Counted from the first letter of the stretch, positions 8,733 to 17,722 are shown. The stretch is 64,000 nt of DNA from Azospirillum brasilense (GCF_022023855.1 NZ_CP059450.1:1596001-1660000); one strand, 5' to 3'. Program-made: numbers and translations. Notes: a model not told the origin generated them from the letters alone.

Positions 8733-11651
8733 TCAGGCCGGTTCGACGCGGCACAGCGTCACCTTGGTTTCCTGCATGAAGGTCATGGGGTCGTAGCCGT
8801 AGGTCGTCACCCCGTTGGCCGGCTCGCCCAGGACAATGGGGTCGGTGCCCGGCGGGTAGTTCTCCCGCAGGCTGTTGCCCTGCCAGTAGCCGGAGAAGTG
8901 GAAGGGCATGAAGACCGTGCCGGCGCCGATGCGTTCGGTCACCAGAGCGCGCATCCGCGCCTTCGAGTTGTCCTCCGGCCCGTAGACCCAGACCATGCCG
9001 CCGTCGCGGATGCCCAGGCGCTCGGCGTCCTTGGGGTTGATCTCCACGAACATCGACTGCTGCAGCTCGGCCAGCCAGGGGTTGGAGCGGGTCTCCTCGC
9101 CGCCGCCCTCATACTCGACCAGCCGTCCGGAGGTCAGGATGAAGGGGAAGCGCTGGCGGATGTCGCTGTCCGCGATCTTGAACTGGAGCGAGCGGGCGAG
9201 CTGCGGCAGGCGGAAATCGCGCCGGTCCTCGATTGCCGGGTACTCCTTCACCAGCTCCGGCCGCGGGGAGTAGATCGGCTCGCGGTGCAGCGGCACCGGG
9301 TCGGGCAGGTTCCAGGCGACGGCACGGGCCTTGGCGTTGCCGTGCGGTGAGCATCCATGCTTCAGCGCGACGCGGATGATGCCCATGGACAGGTCGGTCT
9401 GCCAGCTCACCTCGTCGGTCTTGTCGCCGCCGATGGCCTGGATAACGCGCATCTCCTCCGCCGTCAGGTCCTTGTCCCAACCCAGCTTGCGCAGCATCGC
9501 CATGGTGAATTCGGGATAGCCGTCCTCGATCTCCGAGCCCTTGGAATAGGAGCCGTCGGCGAGCAGGCTGACGCCGTTGCGCTCCACCCCGAATCGGGCG
9601 CGGAAGACGCCGCCGCCCTCCATCACATGCTTGGAGGTGTCGTAGAGAACGGCGCAGCCGGGGTGGCGAAGCTCCGGATGGCCCCAGCAGGGCCAGGGCA
9701 GGCCGTAATACTCGCCCTTCAGCGGACCGCTGGTCGCCTGCATGGTGATCTTGTCGAAGTCGGCCTGATGCTTCATGTGCATCTTCAACCGCTCCGGCGA
9801 CTGGCCGGTGTAGCCGGTGGACAGGCAACCGCGGTTGATCTCCCGCAGGATGTCCTCGGGCACCGGGCGGGTCTCCTCCACCGTGATGTGCTTGAACATC
9901 TCGTCAGCGAAGCCGAACTTGCGGGCCAGCAGATAGATGATGGTGTAGTCGTCCTTGGACTCGAAGATCGGCTCCACGACCTTCTCGCCCCACTGCATCG
10001 ACCGGTTGGAGCAGGTGCGCGAACCGTCCGTCTCGAACTGGGTGCAGGCCGGCAGGATGTAGGTGCCGTTCTTGCGTTCCTTGAAGGCGGCGAAGGTGGT
10101 CGGGTGCGGATCGGCGATGACGAGCAGGGACAGCTGCTCCAGCCCCTTCAGCATCTCCGGCATGCGGGTAACGGTGTTGCCGCCGTGGCCGAAGACGACC
10201 ATCGCCTTCAGCGGCGACGGTTGCTGGATCTCCTCCGGCTTGTAGGTGACGCCGTCGAACCAGCGGGTGGTCGGGATGCCCTTGGCCTCCATCAGCTCCT
10301 TGGAGGAGAAGCGGGCCTTCATCCAGTCGTAGTCGACGTCCCAGACGCGGCAGAAATGCTTCCACGCCCCCTCGGCCAGCCCGTAGTAGGAGGGCAGCGT
10401 GGAGACGTCGAGCCCGAAGTCGGTGGCGCCCTGCACGTTGCAATGGCCGCGGTAGATGTTGGCGCCGCCGCCGGCCACCCCGATGTTGCCGAGCGCCAGC
10501 TGCAGGATCGACAGGGCGCGGACGTTGGCGGTGCCGGTGGTCTTCTGGGTGATGCCCATGCACCAGATGACGGTGGACGGCCGGTTCTTCGCCAGCGCCT
10601 CCGCCACGCGGTAGAGCTGCTCGCCGGGCACGCCGCTGACCCGCTCCACCGTCGCGGGGTCCCACTTCTTCACCTCGGCGCGGATCTCGTCCATGCCGTA
10701 GACGCGCTGGCGGATGTACTCCTTGTCCTCCCAGCCGTTCTCGAAGATGTGCCAGAGGATGCCCCAGGTGACCGGGATGTCGGTGCCCGGCCGGATGCGC
10801 ACATAGTCGGTGGCGTGGGCGGCGGTGCGGGTGAAGCGCGGGTCGATGACGATGAAGGGCGTGCGGTTGTGCTCCTTGCCGCGCAGCATGTGCGGCAACG
10901 AGACGGGGTGCGCCTCCGCCGGGTTACCGCCGATGATCAGCAGCGCCTTGGAATTCTGGATGTCGTTGTAGCTGTTGGTCATGGCGCCGTAGCCCCAGGT
11001 GTTCGCCACCCCGGCGACCGTGGTGCTGTGGCAGATGCGCGCCTGATGATCGACGTTGTTGGTTCCCCAGAAGGCCGCCAGCTTGCGGAAGAGATAGGCG
11101 CCCTCGTTGGAGAATTTGGCGGAGCCAAGCCAGAAGGTGGCGTCCGGCCCGGACTGCTCGCGGATCTCCAGCAGCTTGGTCCCGATCTCCTCGATGGCCT
11201 GATCCCAGGAGATGCGCTGCCACTGGCCGTCGACCAGCTTCATCGGGTATTTCACCCGCCGCTCGCCCTTGGTCAGCTCGCGCACCGAGGCGCCCTTGGC
11301 GCAGTGCGCGCCCTGGCTGATCGGGCTTTCCCAGCCCGGCTCCTGCCCGGTCCAGACGCCGTTCTGCACCTCCGCGATCACCGTGCAGCCGACCGAGCAG
11401 TGGGTGCAGACGTTCTTGCGGGTGACGATCTCGACGTTGGGCAGGGTCGGCCCGGCCTCGGCCTTTTGGATCATCGCGGCGGGCAGCGCGCCCAGCGCCG
11501 CCATGCCCCCGGCGGCGAGGCCGGAGGTCTTCAGGAAGCCGCGGCGGTCGACGGTTTCTCCCAGCCCGGCGGTGCCCGCGGACAGTCCGTTCAGGCGGCG
11601 GGCGAGGGAGGCGCGGGTGGCGGCGGTTCCGGCGTTGCGCTTGACGAGCAT
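8733..11651 (-). CDS. fdhA: Formate dehydrogenase alpha subunit (molybdopterin, TAT-exported)
   Basis: A 972-residue molybdopterin oxidoreductase. The N-terminus has a twin-arginine signal (DRRGFLKTSG, RR at 36-37). The [4Fe-4S] site is CTHCSVGC (Cys83, 86, 90) with Cys118. The metal ligand is Cys208 in ARICHS, so this is a cysteine enzyme and not a selenocysteine one, followed by the family motif TVAGVANTWGYGAMTNS. It oxidises formate to CO2 in the periplasm. It follows the TAT-leader protein and the TorD chaperone in one operon, which fits cofactor loading before export. Tungsten instead of molybdenum cannot be excluded. Confidence 0.95.
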   Translation of the reverse strand: MLVKRNAGTAATRASLARRLNGLSAGTAGLGETVDRRGFLKTSGLAAGGMAALGALPAAMIQKAEAGPTLPNVEIVTRKNVCTHCSVGCTVIAEVQNGVWTGQEPGWESPISQGAHCAKGASVRELTKGERRVKYPMKLVDGQWQRISWDQAIEEIGTKLLEIREQSGPDATFWLGSAKFSNEGAYLFRKLAAFWGTNNVDHQARICHSTTVAGVANTWGYGAMTNSYNDIQNSKALLIIGGNPAEAHPVSLPHMLRGKEHNRTPFIVIDPRFTRTAAHATDYVRIRPGTDIPVTWGILWHIFENGWEDKEYIRQRVYGMDEIRAEVKKWDPATVERVSGVPGEQLYRVAEALAKNRPSTVIWCMGITQKTTGTANVRALSILQLALGNIGVAGGGANIYRGHCNVQGATDFGLDVSTLPSYYGLAEGAWKHFCRVWDVDYDWMKARFSSKELMEAKGIPTTRWFDGVTYKPEEIQQPSPLKAMVVFGHGGNTVTRMPEMLKGLEQLSLLVIADPHPTTFAAFKERKNGTYILPACTQFETDGSRTCSNRSMQWGEKVVEPIFESKDDYTIIYLLARKFGFADEMFKHITVEETRPVPEDILREINRGCLSTGYTGQSPERLKMHMKHQADFDKITMQATSGPLKGEYYGLPWPCWGHPELRHPGCAVLYDTSKHVMEGGGVFRARFGVERNGVSLLADGSYSKGSEIEDGYPEFTMAMLRKLGWDKDLTAEEMRVIQAIGGDKTDEVSWQTDLSMGIIRVALKHGCSPHGNAKARAVAWNLPDPVPLHREPIYSPRPELVKEYPAIEDRRDFRLPQLARSLQFKIADSDIRQRFPFILTSGRLVEYEGGGEETRSNPWLAELQQSMFVEINPKDAERLGIRDGGMVWVYGPEDNSKARMRALVTERIGAGTVFMPFHFSGYWQGNSLRENYPPGTDPIVLGEPANGVTTYGYDPMTFMQETKVTLCRVEPA

Positions 11652-11679
11652 GGGGCGGCCCTCTGGATCAAAGTCGCGG

Positions 11680-11889
11680 TCAGAGTCGGTTCAGCGCGTA
11701 GAAACGCTTCACGTGTTCGGTTTCGCGGTAGCGGGACTTCACCTGCTCCTGCCGCGATTCCATCGCCTCCGCCGGGGCGGCGCGCAGGGTGGCGGCCGCC
11801 GCGGCGGCTCCCGCCGCACCCAGCCCGAGGCCCTTCAGCAGGCTGCGGCGTTCCAGTCCGGTTTTCTTCTGGCTGTCGTCACGGTGCAT
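11680..11889 (-). CDS. Small TAT-leader protein of formate dehydrogenase operons
   Basis: A 69-residue protein made of a twin-arginine signal (ERRSLLKGLGLGAAGAAAAA) and a short hydrophilic tail ending EHVKRFYALNRL. It matches the short 'formate dehydrogenase region TAT target' family always found just upstream of fdhA. Its start overlaps the end of the TorD gene by 11 bases. Its function is unknown; it may assist export or assembly of the fdh complex. Confidence 0.85.
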   Translation of the reverse strand: MHRDDSQKKTGLERRSLLKGLGLGAAGAAAAAATLRAAPAEAMESRQEQVKSRYRETEHVKRFYALNRL

Positions 11890-12559
11890 GGATCGTGCCC
11901 TCCCGCTGGTCGGCCCCGCGCGGCGCGCCCGGAGGGGCGGGCGCGATCATCGCAAAGGCGTTGGTCTCGATGTCCAGGAACAGCCGCCCGAAGGTGCCCA
12001 GGGGCCGGTAGAGATGCGCCGCCGACGCCTCCTCCAGGTCCTGGAAGAAGCGGCCCGCCCAGGGGGCGAGGTGGCGCTCGAAGAAGCGTTTCTGGCGTGG
12101 CAGGTCCGGCTCGCCGTCCGCCGCGCCGACGGTGCCGGCGGCCAGCGCGCCCATGATCTCGGCGATGGCGGCGATGTGGTCCTCGGGCTCGCTGACGCCG
12201 GGCGCGCACTCGATGCCCAGCGCCTGCATGTCCTCGCGCAGGCGGGCGAGTGGCCGGTCGATCAGGAAGCCGGTGCGGTAGTAGGAGGCGAAGGGAACCA
12301 GCTCGCCCCGTGTCACCCCGAGGAACAGCTCATGATACTCGCGCTCGACCCGGTGTTCACCGTCCGGGTCGTCGGCGAGCGTCCGGGCGCGTACGGCCAG
12401 ATCGCTGATGGCCCGGCCCAGCGGCGAACCATCCCCGGACAGAGCCCCGACCGTGGCCAGCAAGTCGTGCGACGGCGGACGCGCCAAAAGATGGGCCAGC
12501 AGGCCGTACGCCTGCGCCCGCAGCCGATCCGCGTCGTCGATGAAGGCCGTTTCCGCCAT
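11879..12559 (-). CDS. TorD/DmsD-family redox-enzyme chaperone
   Basis: A 226-residue all-helical chaperone. Family motifs are EYHELFLG (74-81), PFASYYRTGF (89-98) and the hinge EPEDHIAAIAEIMGAL. TorD-type proteins bind the TAT signal of a molybdoenzyme and hold it until the cofactor is inserted. The neighbouring TAT-exported FdhA is the obvious client. The gene overlaps the TAT-leader gene downstream. Confidence 0.9.
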   Translation of the reverse strand: MAETAFIDDADRLRAQAYGLLAHLLARPPSHDLLATVGALSGDGSPLGRAISDLAVRARTLADDPDGEHRVEREYHELFLGVTRGELVPFASYYRTGFLIDRPLARLREDMQALGIECAPGVSEPEDHIAAIAEIMGALAAGTVGAADGEPDLPRQKRFFERHLAPWAGRFFQDLEEASAAHLYRPLGTFGRLFLDIETNAFAMIAPAPPGAPRGADQREGTIHAP

Positions 12560-12684
12560 GCCCTTGCCCCGCTTCGCCTTTTCCCTGGCCGGTTAAGGTC
12601 CGGCTCATCAGCGACAACAGCGGGATTGCCCAAAGGTTGCGCAGTCCAGGCGGGGTGGCGGGGATGCCTGATTGCTTCAGCGCT

Positions 12685-12788
12685 TGCCCCCTCCCTAACC
12701 CTCCCCCGCTTTCGCAGGGGAGGGGACGGACGCCGCTTCGCCTAAGGCACCCTCTCCCGCGCAGCGGGGGAGGGCCGGGGTGGGGGCA
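12685..12788. repeat. Intergenic palindromic repeat, type A, running into the DUF3306 gene
   Basis: Shares the GCCCC..CTAACCCTCCCCCGCTTTCGC opening and the GGGGGAGGGCCGGGGTGGGG closing with the other type A copies, with a longer centre. It supplies the last 30 or so codons and the stop codon of the DUF3306 gene on the minus strand. Confidence 0.85.
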
Positions 12789-13273
12789 AGACCCTCACCT
12801 TCCTCAGACTCCTCCACCCCAGCGACCACCACCTCCTCCGGCTTCTCCTCCTCCAGCGGCTTCTCGTCGGTGGCGATGCGGTCCAGCAGGTCGGCGATGC
12901 GGTCGGTGTCGAGCAGCTTGCCATAGCCGGGGGCATTGCAGTCCCAGTCATACTCGGCGAAGCCGCGGAAGCCCGCGATCACCGGGTCGCTGGTCCAGGC
13001 CTTGCGCAGGGCCAGCCGCTTCAGCTCCTGCGGGACGTTGCTGGCGAGGAAACCGGTGTAGTCGCTGTCCGCGCCCAGGCTCTCCACCGGCGGCAGGCTC
13101 TCCGGGTCGAAGGGTTCCGGCGGCGGAACGGCGACGGCCTGCGGCTCCACCGCCGCATCCCGCTCCGCCTGCGGCTCGGGGTTTTCGATGGGAAGCGCGC
13201 GCGCCTCCTGCTTGCGGCGGGACCAGCGAGACAGGAAGCCTTGGGACCCGTGATCCATGGCACGGTCATCCAT
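12695..13273 (-). CDS. DUF3306 protein of formate dehydrogenase cluster
   Basis: A 192-residue hydrophilic protein with the DUF3306 opening GFLSRWSRRKQEA and core SDYTGFLASNVPQELKRLALRKAW. DUF3306 and DUF3305 genes travel with formate dehydrogenase and other periplasmic molybdoenzyme operons; their function is not known. The start overlaps the end of the DUF3305 gene by 8 bases. The last 30 or so residues (from APTPALPRCAGEG) are translated from a palindromic repeat and are probably not part of the ancestral protein. Confidence 0.85.
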   Translation of the reverse strand: MDDRAMDHGSQGFLSRWSRRKQEARALPIENPEPQAERDAAVEPQAVAVPPPEPFDPESLPPVESLGADSDYTGFLASNVPQELKRLALRKAWTSDPVIAGFRGFAEYDWDCNAPGYGKLLDTDRIADLLDRIATDEKPLEEEKPEEVVVAGVEESEEGEGLAPTPALPRCAGEGALGEAASVPSPAKAGEG

Positions 13274-13790
13274 GGCGCTGATCCTTTCCGGGTTGAGAGA
13301 CTGGGGCGCGGCGGGCCAGCGCCTCCGGGTCGGCGCGGTCGCGCTGACGCTTGTAGAAGGGTCGTTCGGTATGGTGGCGGGCCACGAAATCGCGCATCCA
13401 TTCCGCGAGATCGGGCGGCAGGGGGATGGCCTCGATCAGATCGTCGCCCGCGTCGGAATGGGCGTCCACCTCGCCGGGATCGACGGTGACGGCGAGCAGC
13501 CGCAGCCCCGGCTCCTCCGCACAGCGGCGCAGGATGACGTAGAGCATCGGGTGGCCGCCCTTCAGATTCTCGACGTAGTTCTCCGTCTCGCCGGGATGGA
13601 GCACGATCTCGGTGGCGCCCGCGTAATAGCCGGTGCGCTCGCCGTCCTGCGACAGCACGGTCCAGGGCGCGCGGTCGGGCAGCGCCGGCAGAGCGCCGGT
13701 CACCCGCCAGCGGGCGTCCACCCAGGGGTTGTCGATGCGCTGGCGCTCCACCGTGATCCCGACGCCGCGCCGTTCGGCTTGTCCGATCAT
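13266..13790 (-). CDS. DUF3305 protein of formate dehydrogenase cluster
   Basis: The ATG at 13790 overlaps the upstream stop codon (ATGA) and gives 174 residues, starting MIGQAERRGVGITVERQRI. The core NPWVDARWRV, HPGETENYVENL and PPMLYVILR-like segment (HPMLYVILRR) is characteristic of DUF3305. It sits between the biotin/lipoate-ligase-like gene and the DUF3306 gene and is translationally coupled to both. Probably an accessory factor for the fdh complex. The longer open frame upstream is not coding. Confidence 0.85.
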   Translation of the reverse strand: MIGQAERRGVGITVERQRIDNPWVDARWRVTGALPALPDRAPWTVLSQDGERTGYYAGATEIVLHPGETENYVENLKGGHPMLYVILRRCAEEPGLRLLAVTVDPGEVDAHSDAGDDLIEAIPLPPDLAEWMRDFVARHHTERPFYKRQRDRADPEALARRAPVSQPGKDQRHG

Positions 13791-14392
13791 GACCGTGTCC
13801 CCTCTGCCTTGCGGACCAGTCGCTGTTCCCAGACCCGCCGCACCGGCTCGAAGCCCGCTTCCATCCAACGGTCGATCCAGGTCAGGAGATGCCGGGTGAA
13901 GCTCTCCAGCACCGCCACGGCGTCGGTGTCGCCGAAGCCCTCCTCGCGCAGAGCCGTGCGGTCGGGGCGGCGTCCGGGGTCGGGATCGTCGGGGTCGCCC
14001 AGAACCTCCAACTCCGCGCCGACCACGGCCCAAGCGGGAAGCCCGTCCTCGGCGCCGGGACCCAGCGCGACGGTCACCCGGCCGGCCACGGCGCCGTTCA
14101 GCAGCAGGCGGCCCGCGCCGTCGAAGCGGATGCTCTGGTTCGGCGGCCCCAGCGCCTCCAGCGCGTCGGCCAGCGCGACCAGGGTAACGGCGGCGAGGCC
14201 GTCACCCGCGTCCGGACGGTCGGGAACCAGCACCACCGCCACGTCCAGCCGGTCGCGCCGGCCATTGTGGACGAGCGTGCCGGGCGCCGCCTCCTCCGCG
14301 GCGAAGCGGCAGGCGGTAGCGAAGGGGCCGTCCGCCTCGGCGGGCCAGGGGCGGAAGATGGGCGGCAGTGTCGGGGCGTCGGTCGGGTCCAT
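13787..14392 (-). CDS. Biotin/lipoate protein ligase-like protein
   Basis: Start chosen at the ATG at 14392 (MDPTDAPTLPPIFRPW), giving 201 residues of the short BPL/LplA/LipB-like family (PF16917 type). Motifs include GTLVHNGRRDRLDVAVVL, a ligand-loop version LLNGAVAGRVTVAL, and PAWAVVGAELEV. These resemble ligase cores but lack the full GRGRxG loop of BirA, so ligase activity is uncertain. It is the first gene of the fdh operon and overlaps DUF3305. The link to formate dehydrogenase is by position only. Confidence 0.7.
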   Translation of the reverse strand: MDPTDAPTLPPIFRPWPAEADGPFATACRFAAEEAAPGTLVHNGRRDRLDVAVVLVPDRPDAGDGLAAVTLVALADALEALGPPNQSIRFDGAGRLLLNGAVAGRVTVALGPGAEDGLPAWAVVGAELEVLGDPDDPDPGRRPDRTALREEGFGDTDAVAVLESFTRHLLTWIDRWMEAGFEPVRRVWEQRLVRKAEGTRS

Positions 14393-14485
14393 GCCCCTGA
14401 TAACGCACGAACGCGAGGGTTGGTGCCCGCGCCTGTTGGTGGGGGACGGCCTTGTCGCCCCCCTTGCCCAAAGGAGTCCGCCGCC

Positions 14486-14833
14486 TTGCTCGCCGCTCTC
14501 ATTTCCTCCAGCCTTGTCGCCGGGCTGCTGATGACCGGCAACGTCATCGCCCAGGAAGCCACCAAGGAGTCGCTGTCCAACGACATCAAGGTGCAGCAAA
14601 GCCAGGAGCCGCCCCCCAACCAGCAGGGCGTCCGCGCGCCCAAGGCCACCACCAGCGGCGAAACCCAGGGGGCGGAGCTTCAGCAGGCGCTGGCCGACGT
14701 CCGCCGGGCACCGCCCGACTTGCAGGGCAACCCGGTGCCCCGGCCGAACCAATGGGCCAGCGAGCCCGACATGGGGCACGAGCCGACCCGCTCCGAAAAC
14801 CCCTCCGATCTGAGCAGCCAGGAAGCCAAGTAA
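14486..14833 (+). CDS. Small exported protein of unknown function
   Basis: Start is a TTG at 14486, chosen because AAGGAG (14471-14476) lies 9 bases upstream and no ATG precedes the signal peptide. The 115-residue product has a signal peptide (LAALISSSLVAGLLMTGNVIAQ) and a polar, proline- and glutamine-rich mature part with no recognisable domain. It reads away from the fdh operon and ends 100 bases before nadA. I do not recognise the family. Confidence 0.55.
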   Translation: MLAALISSSLVAGLLMTGNVIAQEATKESLSNDIKVQQSQEPPPNQQGVRAPKATTSGETQGAELQQALADVRRAPPDLQGNPVPRPNQWASEPDMGHEPTRSENPSDLSSQEAK

Positions 14834-14878
14834 GGGAGCACACGAACGATTCGCGAGACGCATCCTTTTCCGCTTGAT

Positions 14879-14919
14879 ATGCTCGTATCGAGCATTTATG
14901 GTTTTGCTCACGACGAGCA
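14879..14919 (+). promoter_or_regulatory. Dyad operator of the nad operon, candidate NadQ site
   Basis: A perfect inverted repeat ATGCTCG-TAT-CGAGCAT (14879-14895) is followed by a second, weaker one TGCTC-ACGAC-GAGCA (14905-14919), immediately upstream of the nadA ribosome site. Alphaproteobacterial nadABC operons are controlled by repressors such as NadQ that bind dyads of this kind. The repressor assignment is inferred; no regulator gene lies next to it. Confidence 0.6.
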
Positions 14920-14934
14920 TTAAAGGAATGCGCC

Positions 14935-15945
14935 ATGCGCGACACCACCGGCCTTGCCTACACGCCCGACATCGCCGCGGCGACGCAGCCGATCTACGAG
15001 CGCATGAAGCGCGTGGTCCCCGCCGTCGAATGGCCGTTCCACGCCCCGCTGGTCCACGAGATCAACCGCCTGAAGCGGGAGCGCAACGCGGTGATCCTCG
15101 CCCACAACTACCAGACGCCGGAGATCTTCCACGGCGTGGCCGACATCGTGGGCGACAGCCTCGCGCTCGCCGCACGGGCGACCCAGACCGATGCCGACGT
15201 CATCGTGCTCGCCGGCGTGCATTTCATGGCGGAGACGGCGAAGCTGCTGAACCCGTCGAAGACGGTGCTGATCCCCGACACCGGGGCGGGCTGCTCGCTG
15301 GCCGAATCGATCACCGCCGCCGACGTGCGGCTGCTGCGCGAGCGCTATCCGGGCGTGCCGGTGGTCGCCTACGTCAACACCTCGGCCGACGTGAAGGCGG
15401 AGGTGGACATCTGCTGCACCTCCGGCAACGCGGTGGAGGTGGTGGAGTCGCTGGGCGCACCGCGCGTCATCATGCTGCCCGACGAGTATCTGGCGAAATA
15501 CGTCGCCACCCAGACCAACGTTGAGATCATCGCCTGGAAGGGCCATTGCGAGGTGCACGAGCGCTTCACCGGCGACGAGATCCGCGAGTTCCGCGGGCGC
15601 TTCGACGAGTTGATCGTCATCGCCCACCCGGAATGCCCGCCCGACGTCCTGGAGGCCGCGGACTTCGTCGGCTCCACCGCCCGCATGGTCGATTTCGTGG
15701 CGGACCGCCGCCCGCCGCGGGTGCTGATGGTCACCGAATGCTCGATGAGCGACAACGTCGCCGCCGCCTCGCCGGAGACGGAGTTCGTGCGGCCCTGCAA
15801 CCTGTGTCCGCACATGAAGAAGATCACCCTGGCGAACATCCTGGACAGCCTGCGCACGCTGGAACCGCAGGTGACCATCGCGCCGGAGGTGGCCGACCGC
15901 GCCCGCCGCTCGGTGGAACGGATGCTGGCCGTCAAGCCGCGCTGA
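14935..15945 (+). CDS. nadA: Quinolinate synthase
   Basis: A 336-residue enzyme that condenses iminoaspartate with dihydroxyacetone phosphate to quinolinate. Family motifs are ILAHNYQTPEI (54-64), VHFMAETAKLL, and TSGNAVEVVESL. The three [4Fe-4S] ligands are probably Cys120 (GAGCSLAESI), Cys205 (KGHCEVHERF) and Cys291 (NLCPHMKKI). It starts with ATG behind AAGGA and leads a nadA-nadB-nadC operon, below the dyad operator. Confidence 0.97.
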   Translation: MRDTTGLAYTPDIAAATQPIYERMKRVVPAVEWPFHAPLVHEINRLKRERNAVILAHNYQTPEIFHGVADIVGDSLALAARATQTDADVIVLAGVHFMAETAKLLNPSKTVLIPDTGAGCSLAESITAADVRLLRERYPGVPVVAYVNTSADVKAEVDICCTSGNAVEVVESLGAPRVIMLPDEYLAKYVATQTNVEIIAWKGHCEVHERFTGDEIREFRGRFDELIVIAHPECPPDVLEAADFVGSTARMVDFVADRRPPRVLMVTECSMSDNVAAASPETEFVRPCNLCPHMKKITLANILDSLRTLEPQVTIAPEVADRARRSVERMLAVKPR

Positions 15946-15952
15946 TCCTCCA

Positions 15953-16075
15953 TTCCCTCTCCCCTCTGGGGAGAGGGTTAGGGTGAGGGGGTTGCGCGTT
16001 GCGGTACGTCCGGCGAAAGCGCATCCCCCTCACCGGCCCTTCGGGCCACCCTCTTCCCGGAGGGGAGAGGGCTAG
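15953..16075. repeat. Intergenic palindromic repeat, type B
   Basis: Begins CCCTCTCCCCTCTGGGGAGA and GGGTTAGGGTGAGGGGG, has a variable middle containing TTGCGCGTTGCGGTACGTCC, and closes with the complementary CCCCCTCACC ... GGAGGGGAGAGGG. It fills the nadA-nadB gap. Other type B copies lie at 37408-37541 and 42600-42711. Confidence 0.85.
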
Positions 16076-16099
16076 ATTCTCCATCGAGAGAACCCGCCC

Positions 16100-17722
16100 A
16101 TGCCCACCCCTTACATGGTCCGCGATTCGGAGGTGGTCGTCATCGGCTCCGGCATGGCCGGGCTGACCGCCGCCCTGCATCTGGCGCCGCGCGCCGTCAC
16201 GCTGCTGACCAAGACGCCGGACCTGCCGGGCGGCTCAAGCAACCACGCCCAGGGCGGCATCGCCGCCGCCATCGGTCCCGGCGACGGGGCGGAGGCGCAC
16301 GCCGCCGACACGGTGGCCGCCGGCGCCGGCTTCGTGGACCCGGGCCGCGCCCTCCTGCTGACCAGCGAGGGGGCGGAGCGGGTGCGGGCGCTGCTCCTCG
16401 CCGGGCTGCCCTTCGACCGCAGCGCCGACGGCGCGCCCCTGCTCGGGCGGGAGGCGGCGCACGGGGCGGCGCGCATCGTCCATGCCGGGGGCGACGCCAC
16501 CGGGGCGACGCTGGTCGCGGCGCTGGCCGAGCGGGTGCGCGCCACCCCGTCGATCCGGGTGGAGAGCGACGCCTTCGCCGTCGATCTGGCGGTGCGCCAC
16601 GGGCGGGTCTGCGGCGTGCTGGCCTGCCATCCCGAAGGCTGGGTGTTCCACCGCGCGCCGCGCGTGGTGCTGGCGACCGGCGGGGTCGGCGGGGCCTACG
16701 CCCGCACCACCAACCCGCCGGAGGCGACCGGCGACGGGCTGGCGCTGGCCGCGCGGGCCGGGGCGCTGCTCGCCGACGTGGAGTTTGTGCAGTTCCACCC
16801 GACGGCGCTCGCCGTGGACGCCGACCCCGCCCCCCTGCTGACCGAGGCGCTGCGCGGCGCCGGGGCGGTGCTGCTCGACCGGCGCGGGGTCCGTTTCATG
16901 GCGGCGGAACACCCGTTGGCCGAGCTGGCGCCGCGCGATGTGGTGGCCCGCGCCATCGGCGCCCGCGTCGCGGCGGGGGAGCCGGTGCGGCTGGACATGC
17001 GCCCGGCGCTGGCCGCCAAGCCGGACGGCTTTCCCACCGTGCTGGCGCTCTGCGCCGCCCACGGGTTGGACCCGTGGCGGGAGCCGGTGCCGGTCGCCCC
17101 GGCGGCGCACTACCACATGGGCGGGGTGGTCACGGATCCCGCCGGGCGGACCAGCCTGGACGGGCTGTGGGCCTGCGGCGAGGTCGCCTGCACCGGCGTC
17201 CACGGCGCCAACCGGCTGGCCAGCAACTCGCTGCTGGAGGCGCTGGTGTTCGGCGCGCGGGTGGCCCGCGACGTGGCCGGGCGGGACCTCCCTCCCCTGC
17301 CGCCCTTCGCCTTGCCCGAAGCGCCGGCCGTCGCCGGGGAGGTCGGGGCCGGCCTGCTCGACGCCATCACCGACGAATCCCGCCGCACGCTCTACCAGGG
17401 CGCCGGGCTGGTGCGCGACGGGGTGGGGCTGCTGGCCGCCCGGCGCAAGCTGGACCGGCTCGCCGTGGCGCTCGACGCGCTGTGCGGCGTCGGCCCGGCG
17501 GAGCTTGCCGCCGTCCGCTGCTGGGGCGAGGCGCGCAACCGCCTGCTGGCCGGACGGCTGATCGTCCACGCAGCGCTTGCCCGCAGCGAAAGCCGCGGGG
17601 CGCATTTCCGCACCGACTTCCCGCAGGAAGACCCGGCGGCGCAGCGCCACCGCTTCACCCTCACCGACCTGACCGGGGCCGCCGGCCCCCTGACCGGAGA
17701 CGCCGCATGCTCCATCCTCTGA
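16100..17722 (+). CDS. nadB: L-aspartate oxidase
   Basis: A 540-residue FAD enzyme that oxidises L-aspartate to iminoaspartate for NadA. The dinucleotide fold is VVVIGSGMAGLTAALHL (12-28), followed by SSNHAQGGIAAA, the catalytic-region segment EFVQFHPTAL, the AAHYHMGGVVTD histidine region, and GVHGANRLASNSLLEALVFG near the end of the FAD domain. It lies second in the nad operon, separated from nadA by a type B repeat, and overlaps nadC by 16 bases. Confidence 0.96.
   Translation: MPTPYMVRDSEVVVIGSGMAGLTAALHLAPRAVTLLTKTPDLPGGSSNHAQGGIAAAIGPGDGAEAHAADTVAAGAGFVDPGRALLLTSEGAERVRALLLAGLPFDRSADGAPLLGREAAHGAARIVHAGGDATGATLVAALAERVRATPSIRVESDAFAVDLAVRHGRVCGVLACHPEGWVFHRAPRVVLATGGVGGAYARTTNPPEATGDGLALAARAGALLADVEFVQFHPTALAVDADPAPLLTEALRGAGAVLLDRRGVRFMAAEHPLAELAPRDVVARAIGARVAAGEPVRLDMRPALAAKPDGFPTVLALCAAHGLDPWREPVPVAPAAHYHMGGVVTDPAGRTSLDGLWACGEVACTGVHGANRLASNSLLEALVFGARVARDVAGRDLPPLPPFALPEAPAVAGEVGAGLLDAITDESRRTLYQGAGLVRDGVGLLAARRKLDRLAVALDALCGVGPAELAAVRCWGEARNRLLAGRLIVHAALARSESRGAHFRTDFPQEDPAAQRHRFTLTDLTGAAGPLTGDAACSIL

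Noticed and set aside
8733..11651. Selenocysteine in FdhA
   Set aside because: The metal-ligand position is an ordinary cysteine codon (Cys208) in an uninterrupted frame.
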